Positions 48,651-61,293 of a DNA stretch of 64,000 bases are shown here, one piece after another. The notes under the pieces were generated by a model that was not told the origin of the DNA, did not search any database, and saw nothing but the letters and a program-made list of their open reading frames with translations. Source of the DNA: Coleophoma eucalyptorum (Eukaryota; Ascomycota; Leotiomycetes; Helotiales; Dermateaceae); the NCBI GenBank assembly GCA_026120035.1, contig JALRME010000025.1:587717-651716 (forward strand), in the 5' to 3' direction. Position 1 is the first letter of the stretch; every line of letters starts with the position of its first letter. A program made the position numbers and the translations under genes.

Positions 48651-50442
48651 AGGAAAGCCCCCCAACAACAGTGGGGGTCATAATTCTCCGCACACGGTCT
48701 ATAGCCACCAAAATCTAGAATCGCCGATTCATTACGAATACACATCAATACCTTCAACTACAACCATAGTACCACCTACTCGCAATGCACCATTTCGAAC
48801 TCCATGCCCCGAACTATCAGCTAACAAAGAAACTACCACACGAAGAAAGCACTAGTTCTTTGACGCATTAGCTCGTAGTACAAGTACAAAATTGCTACGT
48901 CGCATTTATGAGAACCTAGTATTGGGGAGTCTACAGGTCGCAATTGAAAGAAACAGTTCATAAATATAGGTTCACGCCTTCACAACAGGACTCGCGCTAA
49001 GGCTGGACGGGTATTATTTGAATTAAGGCTGGCCCAAAATGGGGCTACTTTAATTCTATTAGCTGACTACTGAGAGAGAAGATGACTTACAAATATCAAT
49101 AGAATGAAAACCCCGGGCTGTTCTATAACGAGTTAATTGGATTTCTAGATTTGGAACGATGATATTCCAAAGGTAAATCCAAGAACCCAAGTTAAAGAAC
49201 TAACTGCGGTGCTTCCCATTCTGCTGTTCGCGGCTTTATTTTTTGTCTTAAACGCAGACGAATTACTTGACATCCTGTTGTCTAAGGACTTGTACCGAAT
49301 TAGTCAGCTGTACACTACAGGGAGTGACAGCCAGTAGGAGGACCTAGGTAACACTGAATCTAACATTTCCTTTCAGTCGGTAAAAGCCTTAGACAATGTG
49401 GACAAGCTCATGGAATTTTTAGGTATCCGAAATATTGGGAGCCTGCGTCGGCCATTGTCTATGTCCCGATGGGAAGGTTCTTGAGGCTTAGCCAAGCCAC
49501 TAGAGAACCCCAATCGGATTTACACCTTGGAACTACGCTCAGTACCTGAACTAGCGAGCACTTTAATGCCACTAGAGGCAACCCACTCTTCCAGCGATGT
49601 TCTTCGTGTCTTCGAACCTAACTATATGCGGTCTTCATGAATCAGATTTCCGATTCGTACCTGAAGCTTAGATGAAGCGAGCAAAAGTATCAAACCTGTA
49701 AACCTGTTTGCTTACCATACGATGTCTCTACGATATCATTGCGTAGGTTACATATTCTTCCCTATTCCTTAGACCTCTGAATAGTATCATTTAATTCTTA
49801 TTTTAGTTAATTTTAAGGTGTTCGCTTACTACAAAAGTCATAAATAGATACTACTTTGGAGGTCTCGATTTTGAGCATCTAGGTTAGATTGTAACAAGCT
49901 AACCAGTTAACCTGAATACTCAGCCACGCAAAAGATTACCCTGACTATGTCCGATCGCTTCTCTAGTCAGCAGTCAATAACGCTAGAAGTATCCACATTT
50001 TCCATAGAAAGTTCTCCGTCTCTTCCATTCTAACTATTCGCGGTGAAGAAAAAGCCTGGGTTCTGGTTTGTACCTGGAGCTTAAATTAAGCGAGCAAAAT
50101 TTTCCCGCATTGGTGTTAGATACAGAAAAAAAAGCTGCAGGTTAACCAATCTCCCGGAGCTAATGGTAAAGTTATTAGCGATAACATTCAAGCGCTTAGA
50201 TAGTATTCATGCGCTTACTGTCATGAAGTGCCAAATGTCATGACATGTCAAGAACAAATTTAGAAGCACTACAGCGCTAATACTGTGAAGCTATGATAGT
50301 ATGTGGAATTGCAATGGAGTATCCTCTGAGAGCTCAGGTTTCTGGAATATATAATGATAGACGCTTACAACCAATATCAACTATCATTCGACAGCTTCTC
50401 ATTCATTCATTCAACAGTCATTCATTCAATAGCTCCTTAATT
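48651..50442. other. intergenic, no supported gene
   Basis: About 1.8 kb between the broken HET gene and the carboxylesterase. No family motif or repeat copy recognised. Immediately upstream of 50443 there is a direct repetition of CATTCATTCA-type sequence in the leader. Confidence 0.5.
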
Positions 50443-52245
50443 ATGCATTTCAACGCCAATGCTTTGGCTGCCGCTTTGGCCCTTCCTTCAGTAATCTCTG
50501 CTCTAGCTGTTCCAAATATGTCCGGGGTTGTGACTAAAGTTACAGCTGGTTTATCTAATACCATTAATCCCGTTATTGATCTCGGATATGCAAAATATCA
50601 GGGTATTCTAAACGCGGCTACTGGGTGAGTTTCTTAGATTAGAGAGTTAGGATTGGATTATACTAATAACGTGTAGCACCACCACTTACTATGGTCTCCG
50701 ATACGCTGCTCCACCAACTGGAGCCAACAGATGGAAGGCCCCATTACCAATTGAAAAATATAACAATTACTCAGGAAACACAATATTGGATGCTACAACT
50801 CAAGGACCTGGATGTTACTCAATATCACCATCCTGGCTCGGCAATAGTGGTAGCTACACATCAGCTCCCAAGGGAAACTTCCAGGAAGATTGTCTTACTG
50901 TTGATGTGGTTGTACCTGCGGTTCCTCTGGGTACCAAGCTCCCTGTTGTTGTAGAGATCCATGGAGGAGGTAAGTTTCGCTGAAAATTTATCGACTCAAC
51001 TAACAACAAACAGGATATATTCTTGGTACCGCTGCATCATATACCGGCTACGATATGGTCAGACACTCTCAAGGACAATTGATCTTTGTCGCAATTCAGT
51101 ATCGCTTGAGCGGCTTTGGCTTCCTCTCCGGATCTGAGATCAAAGCCGCTGGTTCCGCTAATGCGGGTCTGCTCGACCAGAGAGCTGCACTTGAGTGGGT
51201 TCAGAGAAATATTGCCAAGTTTGGTGGAGATCCAACTAAAGTGACAATATCTGGAGGAAGTGCTGGAGGCGGATCCGTGACAGCTCAAATGATGATGTAC
51301 GGTGGTGTTAGCAACCCACCTTTCCGTGCTGCTATTGCTGGTAAGTTTTCTCACTATTGAATATTCTATAGCAATTAGCTAACCTAAGTAGAATACCCAT
51401 GGTGGCAACCATTCCATACTGATGACATTCTCGAGGCGCAATACCAGCACTTGTTAAAGACCACAAGCTGCACGAACGTGCAATGCCTCCGAACCCTACC
51501 GGAATTAGCATTAGCTGATGCTATGCAAAGGACCGCCAATCTTGGTTATGCTGCTGGTCTTTATGGCTTTGGTGACTGCTACTTTGGTCCATCTGTTGAC
51601 GGTACTATTATCAAAGACCTTCCTAGTGTTGCTGCTGCCACTGGTAGACTGACAAAAGTGCCACTTCTTACCGACCGCGATGAAAATGAGGGAATTATAT
51701 TCAGCAATGGGTCTATCTCGACTACCGCCGAGACGACTGCGGATCTTCAAAAAGTTTGGCCGCTTGCTACACCCGCCTTCTTCAATAGCCTTGCTACTTT
51801 GTACCCGGTAAGCTCGTATAGCACGAGCTTGCTTCGTCGCGCCGCCATATTTGGGGATGCTCTTATCAACTTTCCTACAACGCAAATGGTTGTTGCTCTT
51901 ATCAAAGCCGGACAGCCTGTTTGGAAGATGCGTTTCAATGGTGGAAACGGCAAACATGGTGCTACAGCCCCATTTGTGTTTGGGTTGACTGCTACTGGAG
52001 CTGATATGGAGCCCGGTTCGAATCTAGCATTAATCATGAGAGATTATTTCGTTTCCTTTGCGACTCATCTAGATCCTAATGCGGTTTCATACTCTGGTGT
52101 TTCCAAGCCAACATGGAACAAGTGGTCAGGGAGATATCCTACAGTCATGGGTGTTACCAATACGGCGATTGCCAATATAGTAGATGTTGATATTGGGGCA
52201 AAATTTGTCTTCTACCAACAAAACGGTGCAATTCTTCGGAATTAA
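50443..52245 (+). CDS. secreted type-B carboxylesterase / lipase
   Basis: Serine hydrolase of the carboxylesterase type-B family, predicted secreted. Exons 50443-50624, 50677-50969, 51014-51340 and 51392-52245 join in phase to 551 residues. The first ~20 residues are a signal peptide (NANALAAALALPSVISALA). Family stretches: YYGLRYAAPP, EDCLTVDVVVP, VVEIHGGGYILG (oxyanion hole), QYRLSGFGFLSG, GLLDQRAALEWVQRNIAKFGGDP, and nucleophile SGGSAGGGS (Ser near residue 235). The acid is probably Glu in DRDENEGI and the His in GKHGATAPFVFG. All four junctions are canonical and no break is seen. Substrate unknown; fungal relatives hydrolyse lipids or other esters outside the cell. Confidence 0.93.
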
Positions 52246-53321
52246 CGAGACTATTATGCCTAGAGAGTACTAAAGACATCATTATTGGATCGAATATATA
52301 GGACTTATGACCGAATACACTTAAGACTTATGACCAAATAGATTTAGAGATAGAAGGACTAGTTTAGATAGAATTAGACATAGATTATAATGTTAACCAA
52401 TTTTCAGAATACAATAGTGTATTTTCAGATTACTGCTAGATCACATTAAATAGCTTTTGACTAATATTCAGTGGTATGTTGTAGTTTGATTACAGTCTAG
52501 TCTTTGTAACACGCCATTTTTTTTTATTACTAAGAAAGTCATTTATAATATTTTCCTCGTAGTCATCAAGGGAGCCTATATGGTTTGCCCGAGCGAAATA
52601 GTATACTAACTGATTTATTATATATGTTAATATTTGTCGGAATGTTCTTCACAGGTCAATCACGAGACATAATCACATGCTATCGTATCCTTAGCGAGAG
52701 AGGTATTTATTAACAATGGGCGACTATGGCATAAGAAGCCGTCAAGAAATCAAAGACAGAGGAAAGGCTGAAGGTGCGAAATGTCAAATACCATGGCACG
52801 CCTACCGAAACTCTCCTCAAAATGATCGTACATGTCGGTCGTAAAGATGGTCCTCTGATTGGCGTAGTCTCACTCGCTGAACGGTCAGAGAAGCTGCCGT
52901 CTGATTTGGGCTAGGGATTCATAGACGGCCAAATGGGCATGGGATCTGCCTCTGAAGTATCGAAGATTTTTAAGATTTTTGACGTCGTATTGTCCAGGGA
53001 GATATTGGTATGGCCTGATCCAAAAAATGTTGCGAGTATTCGGGTCGCCTAGAAACTTAGGTTTGTGCCTGGGTGGAGACATGGTTGATCTAGATAAAGG
53101 GGGGAAATGGTAATCCTACTAATGATTCCAGGTATGAAGAAGCTGGATGGGACTAAGTCGGTCTCGTTCTATGGAGAAGGTGGTTCTAAATGAATTGGGT
53201 CAGTTTAATGGATTTCAATTGAAGAATTGTACTCAAAAGATTAGTATGTTAGACATGCGAGAGAGAGGCAGAATCAAAATAAGGAGTTGTGATAAGTCTT
53301 CTACTACATTCGAGCTTTGTA
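52246..53321. other. intergenic with LTR-B fragment
   Basis: About 1.1 kb of AT-rich DNA. The only recognised item is the LTR-B fragment at 52635-52715. Confidence 0.5.
52635..52715 (+). repeat. truncated LTR, family B
   Basis: Starts TGTCGGAATGTTC and matches, inverted, the first ~80 bp of the LTR at 40838-41034 up to AGAGAGGTATTTAT, then diverges. No target duplication. Confidence 0.7.
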
Positions 53322-55408
53322 TCAAATGATAATGATTTTTCGCCAGTGTGCTCTCTCCTTAATCTCTTCTCCTTGCATAATACCGGGGATATAAGCCTTA
53401 CCCACCAGCTTGTGTTACGCAGTGGAACCGCCTTCAGTATGGCTCTCGCGAAACACAAGAGGTGTTGGATATCCCGAGACAAACCATATTCTATCCCCGA
53501 TCTTAGTTGTTTCTGGGACAAGTCTAAGGTGGCTCTGACCGTGAGGCAAACTCGACGGCGAGGCATCGACTTACTTGCCACTGAAAGAAACGTATATGCA
53601 CCTTTGTCAAGCTCCCGCTGACACGATGAGCCATCTTCTTTATCGAAACTCTTTTCGGGGTCCCTTATCCAGCTGAGTCTTTTTTTAAATATTTTGTGAT
53701 ATATTGTACAACGGGCATCGTCCATGTGGCGTCATTGGACGTAACCCTGTCAAGGTTATGGAGACTCCGTGGTTATTCTGATTCACCGATGGATCGATGG
53801 TTATACCTGCTATCAATTTTGAGGTAATAAAGTACCGGAAAGAGCGCCTGAGCTCAGGGTTTGTGGTATCATGGATCTCATCCAGATCAAAAAGCAAAGT
53901 TCTCCATAGAGCTTCGGTAAGAGGTTGGCCGGTACGAGCATAGATAGGTTCGTAACTAGGCAAAAGTTTACTAGATCTCTAAACTTGCCGTAAATAATCA
54001 TGTCCAGGCATAGCTCACTTACAACAGAGACTATGCCGATATAGAAAGCTTAGACATGGAGTGTTATATCAAGTACCTTGAAGCCCAAAGGACCGAATAT
54101 CTTGCGCCTGATGTCTCTGCTATGGTCGACGTCCGGTCGTGCTTTGGTCGCTCGTCGTATCATCCAAATTGAGTTCTTTTCCGCCCTAGTGAAATTCGGA
54201 ACCCACGAAGGCAGATCTTTCACAGTCTTTGAATCTTTGCTGGTCAATGTGAGGATTCTCAAATGATTGCATTGCTCTAGGATTGTTCCTGCTGCGCCTG
54301 TGAATATCTTGGCTGCAGTCGACTGCTCGCTGTAATCAACCTTGGTTGGCAGCCTAGGAAACTTGTTGACGCCTGCAATGGCATGAAGGATCCCTAGAAA
54401 TCTAAAAACATGGTCTCTTTCATCAATTGCTTCCAGATTCTTAGCAACCATAAGCATATGAAGTAGAAAGTAGCCCATCGTGGTCTTTTTGGGACCGGCC
54501 AATGCCATACTGTCGAGGTCCAATAGTGGACAGCCAACTTCACCAAGCGCGAACTGACTGAACTGGTGAGTCATGTGGATAATAATTGGAATATGAGCAA
54601 GCGGACTGATCCAACCATGGTCATTAAGTTGGCCAAGTGATTTGCGTAGGGTGATCGAAAGGCCACTTATACTTAGAAGTCTGGCACACCTCGCAACTTT
54701 ACTCCAAGGTATCATTGGGTCTACATTCACCAGTATAACCGCTTCCTTGGCCATTGCGGCCTCTTGGACAATCCAAACTCGATGAAACCAGCGCCTGTCA
54801 AAAAAGTCGACAAAGCTTCGCCAGACATTGTCTGATAAGGGCGGTAGGTCAAAGTTATCAATGAGATTGCAACCGGGGTTAGTGGAAGGGATTCGTAACC
54901 GTCCCTCGCTCCTGTCCTTCCAATAAGCCTTAGCCACATCGGCCATTTTTGAGATCAATTGTTGAACCTTATCCGGTCTATCTATCTCGCCTATCCAGAT
55001 GACGACACGCTCAGCAGAGCGGTATATAGTGTCCATCATGCCAACCTACATTTCTCTTTCGGGCATGTTCTCCTGGTTTATACATATTGCGTGGATCCAA
55101 TAATAGCGGACTATTCCTGTGCTCATTTGCACGGCTTGTAGATGCAAGAGGGCATCTAGAAGGTTCGGGAACATATCGAAATCGTCGCCATTGAGATGTA
55201 TGGTACATTAGCCAATATCACTATATTTGGCACTTACAGTTGCTGGAGGACCCCACGTCGATGATAGTGCATGATATTGGGGAAGTGAGGTTAGCTGACG
55301 ATCCTCGATATAAAGCTGTAGAGCTCTGTCGCAATCGCTAGACTGTATAGAAACCCGTAGCAGTCGAATGGAAGCTTCTTCCAGCAGATGAAGATGTTGA
55401 ACCTAGGC
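53322..55408 (-). pseudogene. HET-domain gene (second class), broken
   Basis: A different HET subgroup, with motifs YHALSSTWGPP, YYWIHAICINQEN, DTIYRSAERVVIWIG and FFDRRWFHRVWIVQEAAMA in order, then YSEQSTAAKIF, DLPSWVPNF, and a C-terminal block HLRLVPETTKIGD, LVGKAYIPGIM. Stops interrupt the reading: TAG at 55048-55046 between CINQENMPER and the DTIY stretch, TAA near 54050, and TAA at 53417-53415 just before HKLVGKAY. The TAG and the last TAA are each one C-to-T step from a Gln codon. A final stop lies at 53324-53322. The gene otherwise retains almost its whole length. The 5' end near 55408 is approximate. Confidence 0.86.
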
Positions 55409-55692
55409 ATAATAGCTAGTTGAAAGCTCTCACGATGGGCTTGGGAGCTTCAGTATACGATGGGAAAGGGAAGCAAAGCGGCTCACGGAGAAGCGAGATT
55501 AGATATGCAGAACTTATGGATCACGAAGTATTGCGTAATGATTAGAATGTAGACTAACTTATACAAAGCTATCAGCGCTATTGCCCCTCGTTTGAAAGTA
55601 CTAAGCTCCTTATTATTTCTAATATCTATTACACCTGCTAGGCGCCGTGGCGTACCAGTTTTCGTGTGCGCATTGGTGTAGGAAAAATGGGT

Positions 55693-56317
55693 CTAGAACT
55701 GCGACTTTGCGCGAACCGCCATATGTTGCTCTTTGATAGGTGGGGGAGTGGCCAGAATCAGCCTTGGTATGTGTGCCTCGAGGGCAGGATGAGTCAAAAT
55801 CCTGATGAGGTTCTGCTTATATTCGTCAACATCTACGTGCGATGCAGGACCCTGAGTAGGCGTGCCGAAATAAGCGTCGATCGCCCCGAGGAGGATGACC
55901 TTGGCTTAACTTAGTCTTGAGATCAGCGATTGTGGATTGCCCTATCTCACCATGAATCAATTCTGGTTACACTAGGATCGGGGAGGATGCGAGGTAATAC
56001 TTTTAGTGCCTGGATTGTTTTGTAACCACTGCACTAGAGTCAATAAATAACACCATGGGTAAACTCCGACAATTAGTGGCGTACCCTTGGCCACGGTTGA
56101 CAATATCCAAATATCGAGAGTATTCTGCCGCTGTCTTAGAAATATACATCCAAAATTCCAAATAGAAGGTATAGTTCTATGAGCATAGATGTCAGAGCAC
56201 ATCTTAGATTACCTTGTTGAATAGCAAGGATTGGGGCGAAATCGTTCTCCTCAAATGTAGAATACTCGAAGAGCATATCGCCAAACAGGATCATTTGGTC
56301 AAATGGTGATTTCTCCA
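55693..56317 (-). pseudogene. IAH1-like SGNH esterase, broken and lacking catalytic Ser
   Basis: Relative of isoamyl-acetate-hydrolysing esterase (SGNH/GDSL hydrolase). Pieces in order: PFDQMILFGDMLFEYSTFEE, RYLDIVNRG, GYKTIQALKVLPRILPDPS, ILLGAIDAYFG, DEYKQNLIRILTHPALEAH and PRLILATPPPIKE. The block I GDS serine is Met here (GDM) and the block III GAND asparagine is Ile (GAID), so even an intact protein would lack activity. Introns near 56140-56030 and 55960-55910 are plausible, but frames do not all join and the tail ends at TAG 55695-55693, short of the family's C-terminal DxxH region. Confidence 0.78.
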
Positions 56318-56365
56318 CTATACGATCAGCTTGACACTAGCGCAAATTGTGATCGGAAGACTTAC

Positions 56366-56644
56366 TTGACCAGCGCAATGCTTGACATGGCTATCGGTTT
56401 CGAGAGACATGGCTTCTAGATTAAGATCAAACAAAGATATCAGCTTAGGAGAAGTAACTGGGCCGTAAGTGAGCGCTACTCGTTGCATAGTCCTTGTGGA
56501 TATTTCACGATAAGGGAAGAGAGGGCTTTTAAGGCGAGAAATGTGCTGCACCTCGTTTGAGAAGGTGGCATAAGGCGAAGTCTGTCCTAGCAGCCAGTCT
56601 GTAGGCAGGTAAGATAAGTCTGTAGTACAAGTACAGCACAGCAT
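56366..56644 (-). other. open frame of unknown family, possibly 5' exon of the IAH1-like gene
   Basis: 93 codons from an ATG at 56644 with coding-like composition (MLCCTCTTDLSYLPTDWL, FPYREISTRTMQRVALTYG, LEAMSLETDSHVKHCAGQ) ending at a GTAAGT donor. Joining to the next exon in phase needs a GTCAAG donor four bases earlier. Not part of any IAH1-like protein I know, so the link is uncertain. Confidence 0.35.
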
Positions 56645-57149
56645 GATAGCGCTATGGTAGAACTATGGTGCCGCCTGACATACGCTAGCAAGCCAGGAAA
56701 GTACGAAGAATTAGTGGGTTTTTCAAAGTAAAGCTTCTAGGACAACTATCATTAGATTATAAACACGATTATCAATTCCTTTCCTTCTTCTATTATGTTC
56801 TTGTGATTGAATAAGTATAGGTGGTTATTAGGCACAATCTTCTTCTACTTTTGGGTATCCCCCGTTCCCTTGCTCCCCTACCCCACTCGCACTCGCAAGA
56901 TCGTTAGATGAACTAGTATATTTAAATTTATTTCTCTCTTTATCTTACTTTGTTATTTATATCTCTTAGTTGTTAAATCATTACTACCGCTATTTCTTAT
57001 TATCGCTGTTTAGAATTATAGTAGATCAGGTCCCACTCGGATACTATATTTGGACTTTGAATTAGTGTTAAGGGAAAATATAATACTCGTGAATTCTAGC
57101 CTAGAGCTACCTCTCGATATTAGCTATTATTTCTCTTGTGTGATATCAG
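56645..57149. other. intergenic, no gene
   Basis: About 0.5 kb, AT-rich, nothing recognised. Confidence 0.5.
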
Positions 57150-58965
57150 CAAGGGTAAGAAGGTAGCGTTAAAGGATTATATAAGTACCTTCTGATTCTA
57201 GGACTTAAGAATCTAGCTAGGGGTACGTCGCTTTCCTATTATATTATAACTACCCCTTAAAGCTTAAAGCCTATAGTATGATAGAACTAACCATACTATA
57301 TAGGAATATTATATACTTTATACTTTCCCTACGATACCCCTAGGGCCGATATTGCTCAACCAGAACGCTTTAAGCCTTCTCCTAAGAAATTAGGTGATCT
57401 CTTAAAAAAGGTCGTCGTAATATCTCTTAAGAAACTAGATCCTACGACGTCTGTACATTTTACTATTCCGTACGCCTTAAGCGTTACAACCCCCCTACGA
57501 AGAATCGACCTTACCGCTACGCTTCAATATAGAATTTCCTAAGGTTTTCCACGTCTGTACTTCTTCCTCCGCCAGTTCACCAGCGAGAATTTACACCCTA
57601 ATATCTCCTACAAAGATAGGGCTGAGATCATCCTTACGAACGGTAGTACTGATGGGTTCGCTAAGACCGTTGAAGCGCTAACAAACACATGGAGCAAAGA
57701 TCGCGACTTGGTGGAGGAAAGGGAGGGGATTTTGTGTGAGGAATTTGTTTATATGAATGCTATTCAAACAGGAGTACCGAGGGGCTTGCAGGTCGTGCTT
57801 GTCAAGATGGATCTTGAGGGCATGGCTCCTACAGGCTCAGGGGAGTTAAAAGATGTGTTGGAGAACTAGGATCATAGCAAGGGAAAACGGCCACATCTCA
57901 TGTATACCGTGACGTACGTATAACCCACTCTTCCTATACGACAGGATTGACATATATTGACTTCTTTCCAGTATCGGCCACAACCCAACTGGAAGGAATC
58001 TCTCTACCTAGCGCCGCAAAAGATATCTATACTCTTTATAGTAAGTACGATGTTATTATTGTTGAAAATAACCCCTCTTGGTATTTACAATATCCTTCTT
58101 CCGCTGTTCTTGAGGCTAGAGCCCGAAATACCCCCCATTCGGAACATGCTCCTGTTCACATATTCGAGAAATCATCTGGGTACGCCTTTCTCGACTCTCT
58201 TCAACCATCCTATCTAAACATTGATCACAATGGCCGAGTCATCCGCCTTCATACTTTCTCCAAGTCTGTGGCTCCCGGCTGCCGTCTCGGATGAATCACC
58301 GCTCAACCTACAATTATAGAACGAATTCTCCGCATCACTGAAACCTCGATAATGCAACATTCTGGTTTAATTCAACTATGGTCGCAGAAACCATCATGGG
58401 ACCCCAGCCCGCATCCAGCGTATTCGCTAGGAATTCCAAGTCTGACCAAGTGTCCTTTTTAGGCTGGCAAACTGATGGATGGGTTCGCTGGCTGGATGGC
58501 CTTCGGTGTGTTTATGAGCCCCGTATGAACCGTATGACGACCCATCTTGAGGCAGGCTGCTTCCTCCTTAAACAGAAAACATCACTCAAAGCCAGCGAGA
58601 GTGACTGGGCAGTTATCTCCAAGACAGAAATGTACTCATTTCACTGCCCGCGAGGAGGCATGTTTGTCTGGCTGAAGATACATTATGAAAAGCATCCCCT
58701 ATTTGGTAAAATCGGAGTCCCAAAACTGGCACAAGCTTTGTGGGCTCATTTAGCCCAGAAGACAATGGTATTAGTGTCTCCAGGGACGGGGTTCTCTGCT
58801 TCAGATGAGATCCGTGATACTGAGGGCTGGAAGTATTTCAGAGTATGATTTTTCGCTGTTGCAGAGGATGGGGTAGATGAATGCTCGAAGAGATTTGCGG
58901 CTGGAGTGAAGAGTTTCTGTGGCATTAAAGATGAGAAGGACATTGCAATGAAATCAATAATATAG
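57150..58965 (+). pseudogene. aromatic (ARO8-like) aminotransferase, broken
   Basis: PLP-dependent class I aminotransferase of the fungal aromatic/aminoadipate type. Readable in order: ILGLKNLARG, FKPSPKKLGDLL, LYFFLRQFTSENLHPNISY, NGSTDGFAKTVEALTNTW, REGILCEEFVYMNAIQ, HNPTGRNLS, IYTLYSKYDVIIVE, SSGYAFLDSLQPSYL, RLHTFSKSVAPGCRLG with the PLP lysine, ERILRITETS, GWVRWLDGLR, CPRGGMFVWLKIHYEKHPLF and VLVSPGTGFSASDE. Stops include TAA 57540-57542, TAG 57867-57869 and TGA 58292-58294; the last two sit where Trp (TGG) is expected. Frameshifts occur near 57990 and elsewhere. The 5' end is poorly defined. Confidence 0.88.
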
Positions 58966-59282
58966 TACTATAGAATATGGAAGGGATTTAGGATTCAATT
59001 GGATTTATTGGAAATTAAAAGTAGATCATTAGGTTTAAGAATTAGATAGTTACAGTGAGAATTTTGGGTATTAATTGGGACAGAACTGTCAGATTTCATG
59101 ATGTCTCGTATCCAGCGCGTGAAAGCTCCCAACTACAAACGAGAAACATGAATAGTGTGTATATAATACCAGTAGCACTTTATAGTATATATTCAAGGTA
59201 ACCCTATGCTAATAACAGCTATTACCATTTAAAAATTCAGCTCCCACTTTGTAATAGACAGGAAAATAGTACTAAGCTATAA
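58966..59282. other. short intergenic gap between convergent genes
   Basis: 317 bp of AT-rich 3' flanking DNA; no features. Confidence 0.5.
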
Positions 59283-61188
59283 TTAGTCTTTCGTAACTAG
59301 ATTAGTAAAGATATCCACATAATCAAAAGCACTCCTTTTGAAACTCCGTTCAAATGTCGTCCCATTAAAGCTCTGTAGCCCATACCTCTGCCCCATATTA
59401 CCGAACTCATCATTGTCCACGAAACTCCACGCGAGAGCTCCGATAATATTGATTCCCATATCCCAGATGCAAACCCTTACAGCGTCGATGAACTCTTGAT
59501 AATACATACTTCGCATTGTGTCAAAGCGTGCTATGTCATAAGCCATAAGTTCTTCATTATACTGATTGAAGCCATACTCAGTGATCATGATACCGGATGG
59601 CTGAAACGTATTCCATAGATATGACATGTGTTCACCGAAAAATGCTGAGGTTGTGTGTACGTAATCGTTAGACGGGTTGCCATTTAGCCATCCATCTGCT
59701 TGGATATGCGTTGTGTTAACGCAGACCGGCCAGAGTGCATTAGAAGGATCGGCGATACAGGCTTCGATGCCAACGTCTGGCGGTGTTGCCAATTGGGTTG
59801 TGTACGGATCGATACTGAGAAAATCCATTGTTCCATTAATCTGCTCGAGCTGGGCAGGGGTTAGAGGTGGGAGGAATGTGGTGTTAAATGTCGACTGGAC
59901 ACTTTCAGGAAAGTTTTGGCCGAGGAAGAGAGGGTTCCCTAAGATGCCAACGAGGAAGTCTTGGTACCGGAGTGCGGCGGCTACATCATCTACGGAGGCT
60001 GGATCAAGTGGCCCAGCGAAATTATTTGAGAGCTTTAAGGTCATCTTCCCTGTACCTTTCAGAGTATGTTTGTAGAACTTGTAGACGGCAGAGTGAGCAA
60101 GGAGAATGTTGGTATTGTAGGCAAAGCCACTGCCAAATATGTTGTTTGGCCTAGATATATCAGTATCGCTCCAGGAAAGCCACCGGCTAACTTACTCATT
60201 GAACGTGACCCAAATAGGAACCCGGTCTGCAAAACGAGTCAAGACTTGTTTTGCATAATATAAAAAGTCGGCAGGGAATGTTTCAGAGGTTGTTGGAGCC
60301 AGGAGAGGATAGTCGAAATGTACCAAAGTAACGATAGGAGTGACTCCATTCTCAATACAAAAGTCAATCAGATCCTCATAGTGGTCTAGCGCCTGCTGAT
60401 TAATTGGCGACCCTTCCACGCCGAAGGGGGTTACTCTTGGCCAGGCGATGGAGAATGAGTAGTATGGTATCCCAAGGGCAGCCAATCTCAAGATATCTTG
60501 TTTATAAAGGAAGTAATTCATATTTGTGATAACTGGTGGTGTCGCATTGTCCGTGTTCGGAAGTGCTCCTATGGAATCTAGCGACCCTGGACCACGACCC
60601 TCGATCTGGAGGCCACCTTCGACCTGGTATGCTGAGCCTGCAACGCCCCAAACGAAGTCGGCAGGCAATAGGTTAGAGGTGACAGATTTTACGAAGGGTG
60701 CGTAAGTTGGGGGTGGGTAGATAAGGCCGGTGGTAGGGATTGGTGTCGGCGATACTGTTGTGGTGAATGGGACAGTTATGTTGTAACTGTATCCGCTCCA
60801 TAGCGCCGAGTAAGCACTTTGTCCATACAAGTCTGCCGAGTCGGTTGCATTAGTAGTTAAAGAGTAGGTCGTTGTGGTTGCATTCAGCGGCAGCAGCGTC
60901 GACGCGGCAGCGAATGCCGGCGCGTACGCTGAGTATTTGACCGGGGATGGGAGTGGCGTTGCATAGCGAGTGGTACTCGCGGCAGCGTATGAAAATGTGG
61001 TATAAGTGAATTGAGGCTGTGGACAAGTTAGTAGCTGGCGGCAGCGACATGGTTAGAGCTCTTACGGTACTTAATGATGTAGCATCAGACATTATGGTGG
61101 TTGCTTGGCCATCCACTCCTATGGTTCTGCCTAGAAATGAAACCAAAAGAACGATTTGAACGGCTGGCCTCATTTCTGCTGGCAACAT
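59283..61188 (-). CDS. secreted family GH1 beta-glycosidase
   Basis: Retaining beta-glucosidase-type enzyme. Exons 61188-61066, 61016-60196 and 60150-59283 join in phase to 603 residues. An in-frame ATG at 61293 would add 35 residues; I prefer 61188 or 61173 because a signal peptide then follows at once (MRPAVQIVLLVSFLGRTIG). A Ser/Thr/Ala-rich N-terminal linker (to about residue 165) precedes the barrel. GH1 landmarks: LPADFVWGVAGSAYQVEGG, FSIAWPRV, acid/base Glu in TFNEPN (split by an intron), nucleophile Glu in MITEYGF (more usually ITENG), and ALAWSFVDNDEFGNM. Frame intact, with many N-glycosylation sequons. Confidence 0.92.
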
Positions 61189-61293
61189 GCCAAGAATAAA
61201 TGCAATCTTTTCTGGTTCTTCTTGATCAGCGCCGAAACTAAATTTTTGTGGTTTTAAGAGAGGGTACGAGGGCTTCAGGTACTTATAAGCCAT

